Shown here: positions 1 to 5,627 of the stretch, piece after piece | How the letters are laid out: each line of letters opens with the position of its first letter | Numbering within the stretch: the stretch's first letter is position 1 | Assembly (NCBI GenBank): GCA_020438595.1 | Contig: JAGQUI010000115.1 | Span: 1-7,931, forward strand | Length of the DNA stretch: 7,931 nucleotides | Origin: Propionibacteriaceae bacterium | Lineage (GTDB): Bacteria; Actinomycetota; Actinomycetes; Propionibacteriales; Propionibacteriaceae | Reading direction: 5' to 3' | Program-made: the position numbers and the translations under genes | Notes under the pieces: generated by a model | Database searches by the model: none | Told to the model about the DNA's origin: nothing | Seen by the model: only the letters and a program-made list of their open reading frames with translations

Positions 1-36
1 TCCGGGGGCCCGGATGGCCGGATCGCGACACGTCGC

Positions 37-42
37 TAGGGT
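37..42 (+). promoter_or_regulatory. Candidate -10 box (TAGGGT) of a leaderless promoter
   Basis: TAGGGT fits the actinobacterial TANNNT -10 consensus. It ends only 6 nt before the ATG of the methyltransferase gene, so transcription would begin at or next to the start codon. No Shine-Dalgarno sequence is present in the intervening bases. I see no convincing -35 hexamer 16-18 nt further upstream. The leaderless reading is inferred from spacing alone. Confidence 0.5.
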
Positions 43-48
43 GCGGCC

Positions 49-915
49 ATGGACTACCTCGAGGTGAACCGGGCGAATTGGGACAGTCGCGCCCCGATCC
101 ATGCGGGCGGGTACGACATCGATCGGCTGTTGCAGGACGGGACGGCGCTCTCCGACGTGGTGCGCTTCGACCTGCCGCGCCTGGGCGATATCCGCGGCCT
201 CGACGTCCTGCACCTGCAGTGCCACATCGGTACCGACACGCTCAGCCTGCACCGCCTCGGCGGACGCGTCACCGGGCTCGACCTGTCGCCGGTGTCGCTG
301 GCCGAGGCGAGGAAGCTGGCGGGGCGCGCCGGCGCCGACATCGAGTACGTGGAGTCCGACGTGTACTCCGCGCCGCAGGCGCTCACCGGGCGCGGCTTCG
401 ACCTCGTCTACACCGGCATCGGAGCCATCGGCTGGCTGCCGAGCATCGAGCGGTGGGCCGAGACGGTGGCCGCACTGCTGCGTCCCGGCGGCCGGTTGTT
501 CATCCGTGAGGGACACCCGGTGCTGTGGTCGTCGGTGGTGGCACAACTCGGCCCCGACCCGGTGGAGCGCGCCCAGCAACCCGACATCACCGCGGGGGGC
601 GGCCTCGCGATCGCCCTCGAACTGCCGTACTTCGAGCGGGCCGAACCGCTGGTCTGGGTGGAGGAGGACACCTACGCCGGTGAGGGTCGAGTGGGTTCGC
701 CGGAGTCGATGGAGTGGAACCACGGGCTGGCCGAGATCATCACCGCGCTGCTCGGGCGCGGCCTGCGGCTGACCTCGCTCACCGAGCACGACAGCGTGCC
801 GTGGGAGGCGCTGCCCGGCCTGATGGAGTTCGACCCCGGAACCGGCGAGTACCGCCTGCGGGATCGCCCCGGGCGGCTGCCCGCCTCGTACACGCTGACG
901 GCCGTCAAACAGTAG
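49..915 (+). CDS. Class I SAM-dependent methyltransferase
   Basis: This 288-residue protein has the Rossmann-type methyltransferase fold signature. Motif I, VLHLQCHIG, lies at about residues 53-61 (G-x-G degenerate to C-H-I-G, a variant common in this subfamily). The acidic residue that should bind the SAM ribose is D78 in VTGLDLS. ESDVY (about 102-106) provides the adenine-side acidic residue, and FDLVYTG (117-123) is the post-II strand. LLRPGGRL follows at about 143-150. It would transfer a methyl group from S-adenosylmethionine to an unidentified substrate, presumably in the cytosol, since no signal peptide or membrane segment is seen. The ATG at 49 is chosen because the N-terminal pattern NRANWDSRA is typical of the family start and a -10 box sits just upstream. 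It is monocistronic here and converges on the ABC1-kinase gene. The substrate cannot be told from sequence. Confidence 0.9.
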   Translation: MDYLEVNRANWDSRAPIHAGGYDIDRLLQDGTALSDVVRFDLPRLGDIRGLDVLHLQCHIGTDTLSLHRLGGRVTGLDLSPVSLAEARKLAGRAGADIEYVESDVYSAPQALTGRGFDLVYTGIGAIGWLPSIERWAETVAALLRPGGRLFIREGHPVLWSSVVAQLGPDPVERAQQPDITAGGGLAIALELPYFERAEPLVWVEEDTYAGEGRVGSPESMEWNHGLAEIITALLGRGLRLTSLTEHDSVPWEALPGLMEFDPGTGEYRLRDRPGRLPASYTLTAVKQ

Positions 916-941
916 GGGACACCGCCGGTCCACGGATCGCC

Positions 942-961
942 CTGCCCGGGGAACCCGGCAG
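942..961. terminator. Candidate hairpin between convergent genes
   Basis: CTGCCCGGG (942-950) pairs with CCCGGCAG (954-961) through a stem of about 8 bp with one bulged C and a tight GAA loop. It lies in the 71-nt gap between the stops of the methyltransferase and the ABC1 kinase, where a bidirectional terminator is expected. There is no T-tract on either side, so termination is only inferred. A weaker CCCTG/CAGGG pair (962-966 with 979-983) follows. Confidence 0.4.
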
Positions 962-986
962 CCCTGACCCAGCGGCTGCAGGGGAG

Positions 987-2327
987 CTAGTCGGCGAAGC
1001 CGGGTAGGTAGTCGCGCAGCACCTGGGCGAAGTTGGCCTTCACGTCCAGCTGGGAGAGCACCGCGATGCCGCCCATCCAGACCCGGTAGATCAGGGCGTA
1101 CTCCGGCGGCACGTTCAGCCGGGTGGCGACGCCGGAGGAGTTCATGTCGCCGTGCACGCGGGAGAACTGGCCGCGCGCCCACTCCCGGTTGAAGGTGAAC
1201 TCCTCGACGCTGGCCGGTTCGACGAACGGCGCGAGGTAGTCCAGCAGCTGCTGGCCGTCGATGGACGCCTCGACGAAGCCCTCCTCGGCCAGACCGGCGA
1301 CCATCGGCTCGATCTCGCCGTCCACCGCGTGCCGGATCAGGCGTCCCATCGCCGCGGGCAGCCCGTCCGGCAGCCGCGAGACCAGCCCGAAGTCGACGAT
1401 GCCGAGGCGACCGTCGGGCAGCACGAGGTAGTTGCCCGGGTGCGGGTCGCCGTGCAGGATGCCGGCCAGCGACGGGCCGGCGAACAGGAACGTGACGTAG
1501 TCGAGGGCACTGCGGTTGCGCTCGTCGGCGGGGCGGTCGATCAGCCCGGTGAGCTTCGTGCCGTCCACCCAGTCGCTGACCAGGACCCGCCGGGTGGCCT
1601 CGTGCACCTTCGGCACCACGAACCGCGGGTGCCCCTCCAGCGCGAGCGCCACCTGCTGCTGGGACGCGCCCTCGAGGGTGTAGTCGACCTCCTCGTTGAT
1701 CCGCGCGGCGACCTCACGGGTCAGCGCGACCACGTCCAGGCCGCCGGACAGTGGCGACACCGCGGCAGCCAGCCGCTGGATCTGGCGCAGGTCGCTGGCC
1801 AGCGCCACGTCGGCGCCCGGGTACTGGATCTTGATCGCCACGGCCCGCCCGTCGGTGAGCGTGGCGCGGTGCACCTGGCCGATGGACGCCGCAGCCGCCG
1901 GGCGCAGGTCGATGTCGGTGAAGCGCCGACGCCAGTCCGGGCCGAGCTCGGAGCGCAGCACCGCCTGGGCTCGCGAGGACGGCATCGGCGGGGCCGCGTC
2001 CTGCAGCTTGCGCAGCCGCTCCCGGAACGGCCCGGCGAGGTCCTCGGGCAGCATCGCCTCGAACAGGCTGAGTGCCTGGCCGAACTTCATCGCGCCGCCC
2101 TTGAGTTCGCCGAGCACCTGGAACAGCTGCTCGGCGGCGGCGTCGCGCAGGGCGGCGTCGACCTCTTCCGCGGGCGTTCCCATCATCCGGCGGCCCATGC
2201 CGACGCCGGCGCGCGCGGCCGCTCCGAGGGGCAGCCTGAGCAGTTTCGCGCCGCGACCGAACGTGCTCTCGGGCAGCACCCGGCCGTCGTTGCGCTCGGT
2301 CGGTTCGGGAACGGTGGTCACCCGCAC
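987..2327 (-). CDS. ABC1/AarF/UbiB-family atypical kinase
   Basis: This 446-residue protein carries all the hallmarks of the ABC1 (ADCK/UbiB) family. KFGQ at residues 81-84 is the family-specific KxGQ motif within ELKGGAMKFGQ. An alanine-rich nucleotide loop (AAAASIGQVH, about 144-153) replaces the kinase glycine loop. The ATP-anchoring lysine is K166 in AVAIKIQYPG. The helix motif NEEVDY is at 211-216, catalytic HGDPHPGN at 292-299 (D294, N299), and metal-binding DFG at 312-314. UbiB/COQ8 relatives support isoprenoid-quinone biosynthesis or lipid handling through ATPase activity. In an actinobacterium making menaquinone the target is unknown. From memory it aligns well with M. tuberculosis Rv3197. 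It starts at a GTG 15 nt after the stop of the RRE/ThiF-like gene, with only a weak GGGCAG upstream, so translation is probably coupled. Another in-frame GTG two codons later is an alternative start. Confidence 0.92.
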   Translation of the reverse strand: MRVTTVPEPTERNDGRVLPESTFGRGAKLLRLPLGAAARAGVGMGRRMMGTPAEEVDAALRDAAAEQLFQVLGELKGGAMKFGQALSLFEAMLPEDLAGPFRERLRKLQDAAPPMPSSRAQAVLRSELGPDWRRRFTDIDLRPAAAASIGQVHRATLTDGRAVAIKIQYPGADVALASDLRQIQRLAAAVSPLSGGLDVVALTREVAARINEEVDYTLEGASQQQVALALEGHPRFVVPKVHEATRRVLVSDWVDGTKLTGLIDRPADERNRSALDYVTFLFAGPSLAGILHGDPHPGNYLVLPDGRLGIVDFGLVSRLPDGLPAAMGRLIRHAVDGEIEPMVAGLAEEGFVEASIDGQQLLDYLAPFVEPASVEEFTFNREWARGQFSRVHGDMNSSGVATRLNVPPEYALIYRVWMGGIAVLSQLDVKANFAQVLRDYLPGFAD

Positions 2328-2342
2328 AGTCTGCCCGGTGGT

Positions 2343-3161
2343 TCAACCCGGCGGTACGAGACAGCCGCAGCCCGGGTGCGCGGGCCAGCTCCGGGTGGAG
2401 AGCCGGTAGTCGGGCAGGCCCAGTTCGAGAGCGGCGCCGCAGGTCTCCGGCGTCGCACCGGCGAACCACGCCCTGGCCTGCACCGCGGCGGTCGCGCCGG
2501 CCCAGGCCAGCAGCGTGGGCCCGGGTTCGACCTGCTCCCGGCAGAGCTGGGCGAGCAGGTGCGGCCAGCCGGCGTCCATCCGCACGCGGGTGAGGTCCTG
2601 GCAGCGGATGCACGGGGTCTGCCCTGGCACCACCAGCGGACCGACCACGGCCCGGTCGGGCTCGATCCGGACCACCAGGTGGGTGCGCCCCTCGCGGAAC
2701 AGCGTGTCGGTGAGGGCGCGGTCGGGTTCGGTGGCGGACGGGGCGAGCAGGACGAGCTCGGGCCTGTCCGGACGGGGCGGCAGGACGGCCAGGCCGGACG
2801 GGTCGATCCGGGTGGCGTCGAGGCCCGTGCCGGTCAGGGCGTCCGTGACCGACGCGGCGAGCGCACCGGTGCCCACCACCAGGAGGGAGGGCGCGGGCCC
2901 GGGCTCGACCGGAGCCAGCAGCCCGGCGTCAGAGAGCCGGCCGAGGAGCCACTCCAGCCAGTGCGCGTCGAGCCTGGGCAGCAGCGTGCCGAGTTCCTCG
3001 TGCGTGCAGGGGTTGGCGAGCAGGCCGACCGCGTCCGCCAGCCCCGGCGGCACCCCCTCCAGGACCACGGACGGCGGGTCGAGGCCCACCTGCAGGACAC
3101 CGGCGGACCGCCAGACGGCGGCCGCCGGCCGGACCAGCTTCATTCGCGGGGTGGGCGTCAC
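2343..3161 (-). CDS. RRE/ThiF-like protein related to TOMM cyclodehydratases
   Basis: This protein of about 272 residues resembles the F-protein/ThiF-like proteins of thiazole/oxazole-modified microcin pathways and M. tuberculosis Rv3196 (from memory). Residues about 17-85 (WRSAGVLQVGLDPPSVVL through LLGRLSDAGLLAP) look like the winged-helix peptide-recognition element. Residues about 93-190 look like a reduced ThiF/E1-type Rossmann domain, with VVGTGALA (95-102) as the nucleotide-binding loop. GPLVVPGQTPCIRC (about 174-187) is typical of these proteins. The cysteine pairs CIRC (184-187) and CGC (265-267) probably bind structural zinc. No YcaO domain is attached and no YcaO gene is in the window, so cyclodehydratase activity should not be assumed. 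The GTG at 3161 is preferred because GAGGAGG lies 13 nt upstream, and the ATG at 3143 has no ribosome-binding site. A further GTG at 3254 would run through a repeat and into the upstream gene's terminator zone. It is followed at 15 nt by the ABC1-kinase gene. Confidence 0.8.
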   Translation of the reverse strand: MTPTPRMKLVRPAAAVWRSAGVLQVGLDPPSVVLEGVPPGLADAVGLLANPCTHEELGTLLPRLDAHWLEWLLGRLSDAGLLAPVEPGPAPSLLVVGTGALAASVTDALTGTGLDATRIDPSGLAVLPPRPDRPELVLLAPSATEPDRALTDTLFREGRTHLVVRIEPDRAVVGPLVVPGQTPCIRCQDLTRVRMDAGWPHLLAQLCREQVEPGPTLLAWAGATAAVQARAWFAGATPETCGAALELGLPDYRLSTRSWPAHPGCGCLVPPG

Positions 3162-3211
3162 ATCCGGCAGGCTGCCTCCTCGCAGCCCACCCGGACAAGG
3201 TCTCCGGACGG

Positions 3212-3244
3212 ACGGGCAACACCTGGCGCGAAACGGGCAACACC
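3212..3244. repeat. Perfect 12-bp direct repeat, 21-bp period; candidate operator
   Basis: ACGGGCAACACC occurs at 3212-3223 and again at 3233-3244. The copies start 21 bp apart, two helical turns, so a bound protein would contact the same DNA face twice. The pair lies in the gap between the DUF5679-like gene's terminator and the ribosome-binding site of the RRE/ThiF gene, where a leftward promoter would be expected. On the minus strand each copy contains TTGCCC, which could serve as a -35 element, but I find no good -10 at the right spacing. The operator role is inference. Confidence 0.55.
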
Positions 3245-3260
3245 CGCCGGGCACAGCAAA

Positions 3261-3282
3261 GCGCCGGCCGCGGGGCCGGCGC
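3261..3282 (-). terminator. Rho-independent-type terminator of the DUF5679-like gene
   Basis: GCGCCGGCC (3261-3269) pairs perfectly with GGCCGGCGC (3274-3282) around a 4-nt loop, giving a 9-bp GC stem. Read leftward, it begins 15 nt after the stop codon of the 53-residue zinc-ribbon gene and is followed by TTTGCT, a short U-run. It would separate that gene from the RRE/ThiF and ABC1-kinase pair, implying a separate promoter for the pair. Confidence 0.75.
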
Positions 3283-3297
3283 TCTGCAGGTATCGAT

Positions 3298-3459
3298 TCA
3301 GGCCTTGGGCAGGAACCGGGTCAGGTTGGTGCTGCACACGGGGCACTTCGCCTTCGCGATCCGGGTGCCCTTCTCGTTGACCACGACATCGCCGGTCGCG
3401 TCCCGGTGGTCCTTGCACTTCACGCAGTAGAACGAACCAGTGTAGGTGTCCTTGGCCAC
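3298..3459 (-). CDS. Small zinc-ribbon/treble-clef protein, DUF5679-like
   Basis: This 53-residue protein has two knuckles that should bind one zinc ion: YCVKC (C12, C15) and CPVC (C39, C42), separated by a basic strand-rich segment (DVVVNEKGTRIAKAKC, 24-39). It ends in TNLTRFLPKA. The layout matches the short actinobacterial DUF5679 proteins, which are commonly annotated as treble-clef zinc fingers of unknown function. No enzyme residues are seen. The size and lysine-rich character suggest binding to nucleic acid or protein, but that is inference. The GTG start is fixed by a strong AGGAGG 6 nt upstream, and a hairpin terminator follows the stop. It is easily missed by length cut-offs. It is probably a single-gene transcript, reading away from the metallopeptidase gene at 3706. 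Confidence 0.88.
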   Translation of the reverse strand: MAKDTYTGSFYCVKCKDHRDATGDVVVNEKGTRIAKAKCPVCSTNLTRFLPKA

Positions 3460-3465
3460 GTCTTT

Positions 3466-3471
3466 CCTCCT
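3466..3471 (-). promoter_or_regulatory. Shine-Dalgarno AGGAGG deciding the GTG start at 3459
   Basis: AGGAGG on the minus strand (CCTCCT on the plus strand) ends 6 nt before the GTG of the 53-residue zinc-ribbon gene. It is the strongest ribosome-binding site in the left half of the window. Together with the terminator it supports this small gene as real. Confidence 0.85.
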
Positions 3472-3484
3472 GTAGATCGGCTTC

Positions 3485-3516
3485 GCCCCCTGGTGGGGCT
3501 CGGCAGCGGGCTGCCG
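3485..3516 (-). other. Two short stem-loops in the leader of the small zinc-ribbon gene
   Basis: CGGCAG (3501-3506) pairs with CTGCCG (3511-3516), and GCCCC (3485-3489) pairs with GGGGC (3495-3499). Both lie between the candidate -10 box at 3520-3525 and the ribosome-binding site at 3466-3471. They would form two small hairpins in the 5' leader, just before the Shine-Dalgarno sequence. High GC makes short stems common, so a regulatory role is uncertain. Confidence 0.3.
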
Positions 3517-3519
3517 GTC

Positions 3520-3525
3520 AGTCTA
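3520..3525 (-). promoter_or_regulatory. Candidate -10 box (TAGACT) for the small zinc-ribbon gene
   Basis: On the minus strand TAGACT matches TANNNT and would place a transcription start near 3513, giving a leader of about 54 nt before the GTG at 3459. I do not see a good TTGACA-like -35 at 17 nt. The call rests on consensus and position only. Confidence 0.4.
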
Positions 3526-3570
3526 TGCCCCGTTCACCGCGGAAGGCAGCGTTCGGGGCCCGGCGTGCGA

Positions 3571-3632
3571 GAGCCCCCGGCCGCGGTTCCGCTTGCCTTC
3601 CCCTGCGAGCGGACCGGCCACCGGGGGCCTCG
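3571..3632. repeat. Long imperfect inverted repeat in a divergent intergenic region
   Basis: The left arm (about 3571-3593) and right arm (about 3608-3632) pair over roughly 20 positions with a few bulges. GCCCCCGG (3573-3580) pairs with CCGGGGGC (3621-3628), and GGTTCCGCT (3585-3593) pairs with AGCGGACC (3608-3615) with one bulged T. The loop is about 14 nt. It lies in the 246-bp gap between the divergent zinc-ribbon and metallopeptidase genes. No T-tract follows on either strand, so it is not a standard terminator. It does not read as a tRNA. Its function is unknown. Confidence 0.5.
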
Positions 3633-3692
3633 CGCTTAGAACGTAGTGCGCGGCCTGGCCGTCGGTCAACTGGAACTGTCTGCGGCGTGTCG

Positions 3693-3698
3693 TAACGT
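3693..3698 (+). promoter_or_regulatory. Candidate -10 box (TAACGT) of a leaderless promoter
   Basis: TAACGT fits TANNNT and ends 7 nt before the ATG of the metallopeptidase gene, so the transcript would start at the A of the start codon. No Shine-Dalgarno sequence lies between. A weak TGGAAC (3671-3676), 16 nt upstream, could act as a -35. The leaderless interpretation is inference. Confidence 0.5.
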
Positions 3699-3705
3699 GT
3701 CGCCC

Positions 3706-4272
3706 ATGACGCAGCCCGAGGTGGAGGTCCGGCGCAGTGCCCGGCGCCGGCGCACGCTCACCGTGTTCCGGGAACGCGGACGCCTGGTGGCCCTCGTCCC
3801 GGCCCGGCTCAGCGCCGCCCAGGAGCGCGACCTGGTGCCGCCACTGGTCGAGAAGTTCCTGCGCCGGGAGGCCCGGCGGAGCCTCCCCGAGCAGGACGAG
3901 GCCCTCACCCGGCGCGCGCGTGACCTCTTTCGCGCCTACCTCGCGCCGCGCACGGAGGTCCCGCTGCCCGCGTTCACCGTCCGCTGGGTGGGCAACCAGA
4001 ACCGGCGCTGGGGGTCGTGCACCTCGGCGGACGGCAGCATCCGGCTGTCCGATCGCCTGCGCACGATGCCGCTGTGGGTCTCCGACTACGTGATCCTGCA
4101 CGAGCTCGCCCATCTGTTCGAGCCGAACCACTCCGCGGCGTTCCACGACCTGCTCGCCGGCTATCCGCACCTCGAGCGCGCCCGGGCGTTCCTGCAGGGC
4201 TACCAGCACGCCACCGACTCCGGGCCGGACATGGACGAGTCCGACGACGGCGAGCCCGACGCCCTGTTCTAG
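3706..4272 (+). CDS. YgjP/WLM-like M48-type zinc metallopeptidase
   Basis: This 188-residue protein belongs to the DUF45/YgjP-like metallopeptidase group. HELAH (132-136) supplies two zinc-binding histidines and the catalytic glutamate E133. H142 in EPNHSAAFHDLL is the expected third ligand. NRRWGSC (about 99-105) is the conserved segment that precedes the active-site helix in this family. The basic N-terminus (RRSARRRRTLTV) and the acidic tail (MDESDDGEPDALF) are unusually charged. There is no signal peptide or membrane segment, so it is probably cytoplasmic. Physiological substrates of the family are not established. The ATG at 3706 is preferred because a -10 box sits 7 nt upstream and homology begins soon after. 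An upstream extension to 3646 would run through that promoter. Its stop codon shares a CTAG with the convergent zincin-like gene. Confidence 0.9.
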   Translation: MTQPEVEVRRSARRRRTLTVFRERGRLVALVPARLSAAQERDLVPPLVEKFLRREARRSLPEQDEALTRRARDLFRAYLAPRTEVPLPAFTVRWVGNQNRRWGSCTSADGSIRLSDRLRTMPLWVSDYVILHELAHLFEPNHSAAFHDLLAGYPHLERARAFLQGYQHATDSGPDMDESDDGEPDALF

Positions 4273-5606
4273 GCGTCGCTGCCGCCTTCCTCGTCGAGGA
4301 GCCTGGCCAGTTCGGCGTCCAGGTCGTCGGGGGCTCCGGCGGTGTGGCCCTCGGCGGCGAAGCCGAGCGGGTCGGCCAGGTCGGCGGACGTCGGCAGCAG
4401 GTCGGGGTGGGCCCAGGCCGCGTCCCTCGCCTCGGTGCCCCGCGCCGACCGGGTGGCCGCCCACAGGTTCGCCGCGTCCCGGGTGCGGCGGGGCCGCAGC
4501 TCCAGGCCGACCAGTGCCTTCAGCGCCGACTCCGCCGGTCCGCCGGACGCCCGGCGTCGCCGCAGGGTCTCGGTGAGGGCGACAGCCGCCGGCATCCGGG
4601 TCCCGGTCACCTGCGCGACGACCTCGTCCACCCAGCCCTCGACCAGGGCGAGCAGCGTCTCCAGCCGCTCCAGCACCTCGCGCTGCTCGTCGGTGACCTG
4701 GGGCGAGAACAGCTCCCCGGCGAGCGCCTGGCCGGCGTCCTCCAGCTGGCCGGCGGTCATCGCCGAGCTCAGCTGGTTCTCGATCGCCTGTTCCAGGCCG
4801 TCGGGATCGATCGCGATGTCGCGGGCGTAGTGCTCGACGAGCGCCAGGAGCTGCGGCCCCAGCCAGCCGACCGCGCCGAACAACCGCTGCCGCGCGGTCT
4901 CGCGCACCGCGAGGAACAGCAGCACGTCGCCCGGATCCGCCTCCAGTCCGTCGGCGAACGCCGCGATGTTGGTGGGCAGCAGCGCCACCCGGGGATCCTC
5001 GGTGAGCGGGAGGCCGATGTCGCCGGCGCTGACCACCGTGGTGGCGAGGCTGGCCAGCGACTGGCCGACCTGGGACGCGAACATGCCCGACAGCGCCATC
5101 CGCATCATCGGCTCGACCGCCGCAGCCTCCTGGCCCTCGACCAGGCCGCGCAGCGCCACCCCGAGCTGGCTGACCACCGGACGCACGAGCTGCTGCCAGG
5201 TGGCGTAGGTGGAGTCGATCCACTCCCCACGGGTCCAAGCGGTCGCGGGCGCGCTGAGCCTGGCGAACGAGACCTCCTCGTCGAGCCAGAGGTCGGCGAG
5301 CGCCACCGCGTCCCGGAGCCGGCCCAGGTCGGCCGCGGTCGGCGTCGGGTCCGCGCCCGCCGCCGCGGTCGCACGGTGGATCACGTCCCGGGTGAATCCC
5401 CAGTTCATGCCGCTGGCGTCCGACTTGCCGAAGCTGGCCATCTGGGTCGTGAACGCGCCCATCATCCCCTGCATCCGGCCGAGCAGCTGTTCCAGGTCGA
5501 GCCGTCCGTCGGGGCCGGGGGTGATGCCGAACTGGGCCAGGAACCGCAGCAGTGCCTCCTCCTCGCCGTCGGGATCGGGACGGTCAGGGTCGACCGGGTC
5601 GGTCAT
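4269..5606 (-). CDS. Zincin_2/DUF2342-type protein, probable metalloprotease homologue with altered active site
   Basis: This 445-residue protein matches, from memory, M. tuberculosis Rv3195 and the TIGR03624-type putative hydrolases. Matching features are the W-x-x-x-x-W-I-D-S-T block (about 124-133), DIGLPL (196-201), LETLLALVEGWVDEVV (315-330), ETLRRRRASGGPAE (346-359), VGLELRPRR (366-374) and AHPDLLP (399-405). The family is placed in the zincin fold and called a zinc-dependent metalloprotease, but no reaction is established. Members I recall read R/H-E-x-x-H-x-R-L-F at the presumed metal site. Here it is RETARQRLF (235-243), keeping E236 but with arginine in place of histidine, so catalysis is doubtful. 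The ATG at 5606 is fixed by GAGGAG 7 nt upstream. It is divergent from the PDZ-Lon protease gene, as in mycobacteria. The acidic N-terminus (residues 1-17) is probably disordered. Confidence 0.88.
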   Translation of the reverse strand: MTDPVDPDRPDPDGEEEALLRFLAQFGITPGPDGRLDLEQLLGRMQGMMGAFTTQMASFGKSDASGMNWGFTRDVIHRATAAAGADPTPTAADLGRLRDAVALADLWLDEEVSFARLSAPATAWTRGEWIDSTYATWQQLVRPVVSQLGVALRGLVEGQEAAAVEPMMRMALSGMFASQVGQSLASLATTVVSAGDIGLPLTEDPRVALLPTNIAAFADGLEADPGDVLLFLAVRETARQRLFGAVGWLGPQLLALVEHYARDIAIDPDGLEQAIENQLSSAMTAGQLEDAGQALAGELFSPQVTDEQREVLERLETLLALVEGWVDEVVAQVTGTRMPAAVALTETLRRRRASGGPAESALKALVGLELRPRRTRDAANLWAATRSARGTEARDAAWAHPDLLPTSADLADPLGFAAEGHTAGAPDDLDAELARLLDEEGGSDA

Positions 5607-5613
5607 GTGAAGG

Positions 5614-5619
5614 CTCCTC
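5614..5619 (-). promoter_or_regulatory. Shine-Dalgarno GAGGAG deciding the ATG start at 5606
   Basis: GAGGAG on the minus strand lies 7 nt before the ATG of the zincin-like gene. It rules out the longer in-frame extension toward 5798, which would overlap the promoter and start of the divergent protease gene. Confidence 0.8.
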
Positions 5620-5627
5620 ACGTGGCG

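Noticed and set aside
3162..3254. Extension of the RRE/ThiF gene to a GTG at 3254
   Set aside because: It would make the 12-bp direct repeat coding and add a Cys/Arg-rich tail not like the family. GAGGAGG is placed for the start at 3161.
1152..3380. A 742-codon open frame on the plus strand opposite the ABC1-kinase and RRE/ThiF genes
   Set aside because: It is antisense to two genes with clear family motifs. Its translation is low-complexity, rich in R, G, A and Q, as expected from the GC-biased opposite strand.
3646..3705. Extension of the HELAH metallopeptidase to 3646
   Set aside because: It runs through the TAACGT -10 box and adds 20 residues with no family resemblance.
3523..5238. A 571-codon minus-strand open frame spanning the HELAH metallopeptidase and part of the zincin-like gene
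   Set aside because: It runs antisense to one motif-bearing gene and out of frame with another. Its composition is repetitive R/G/A with no recognisable domain.
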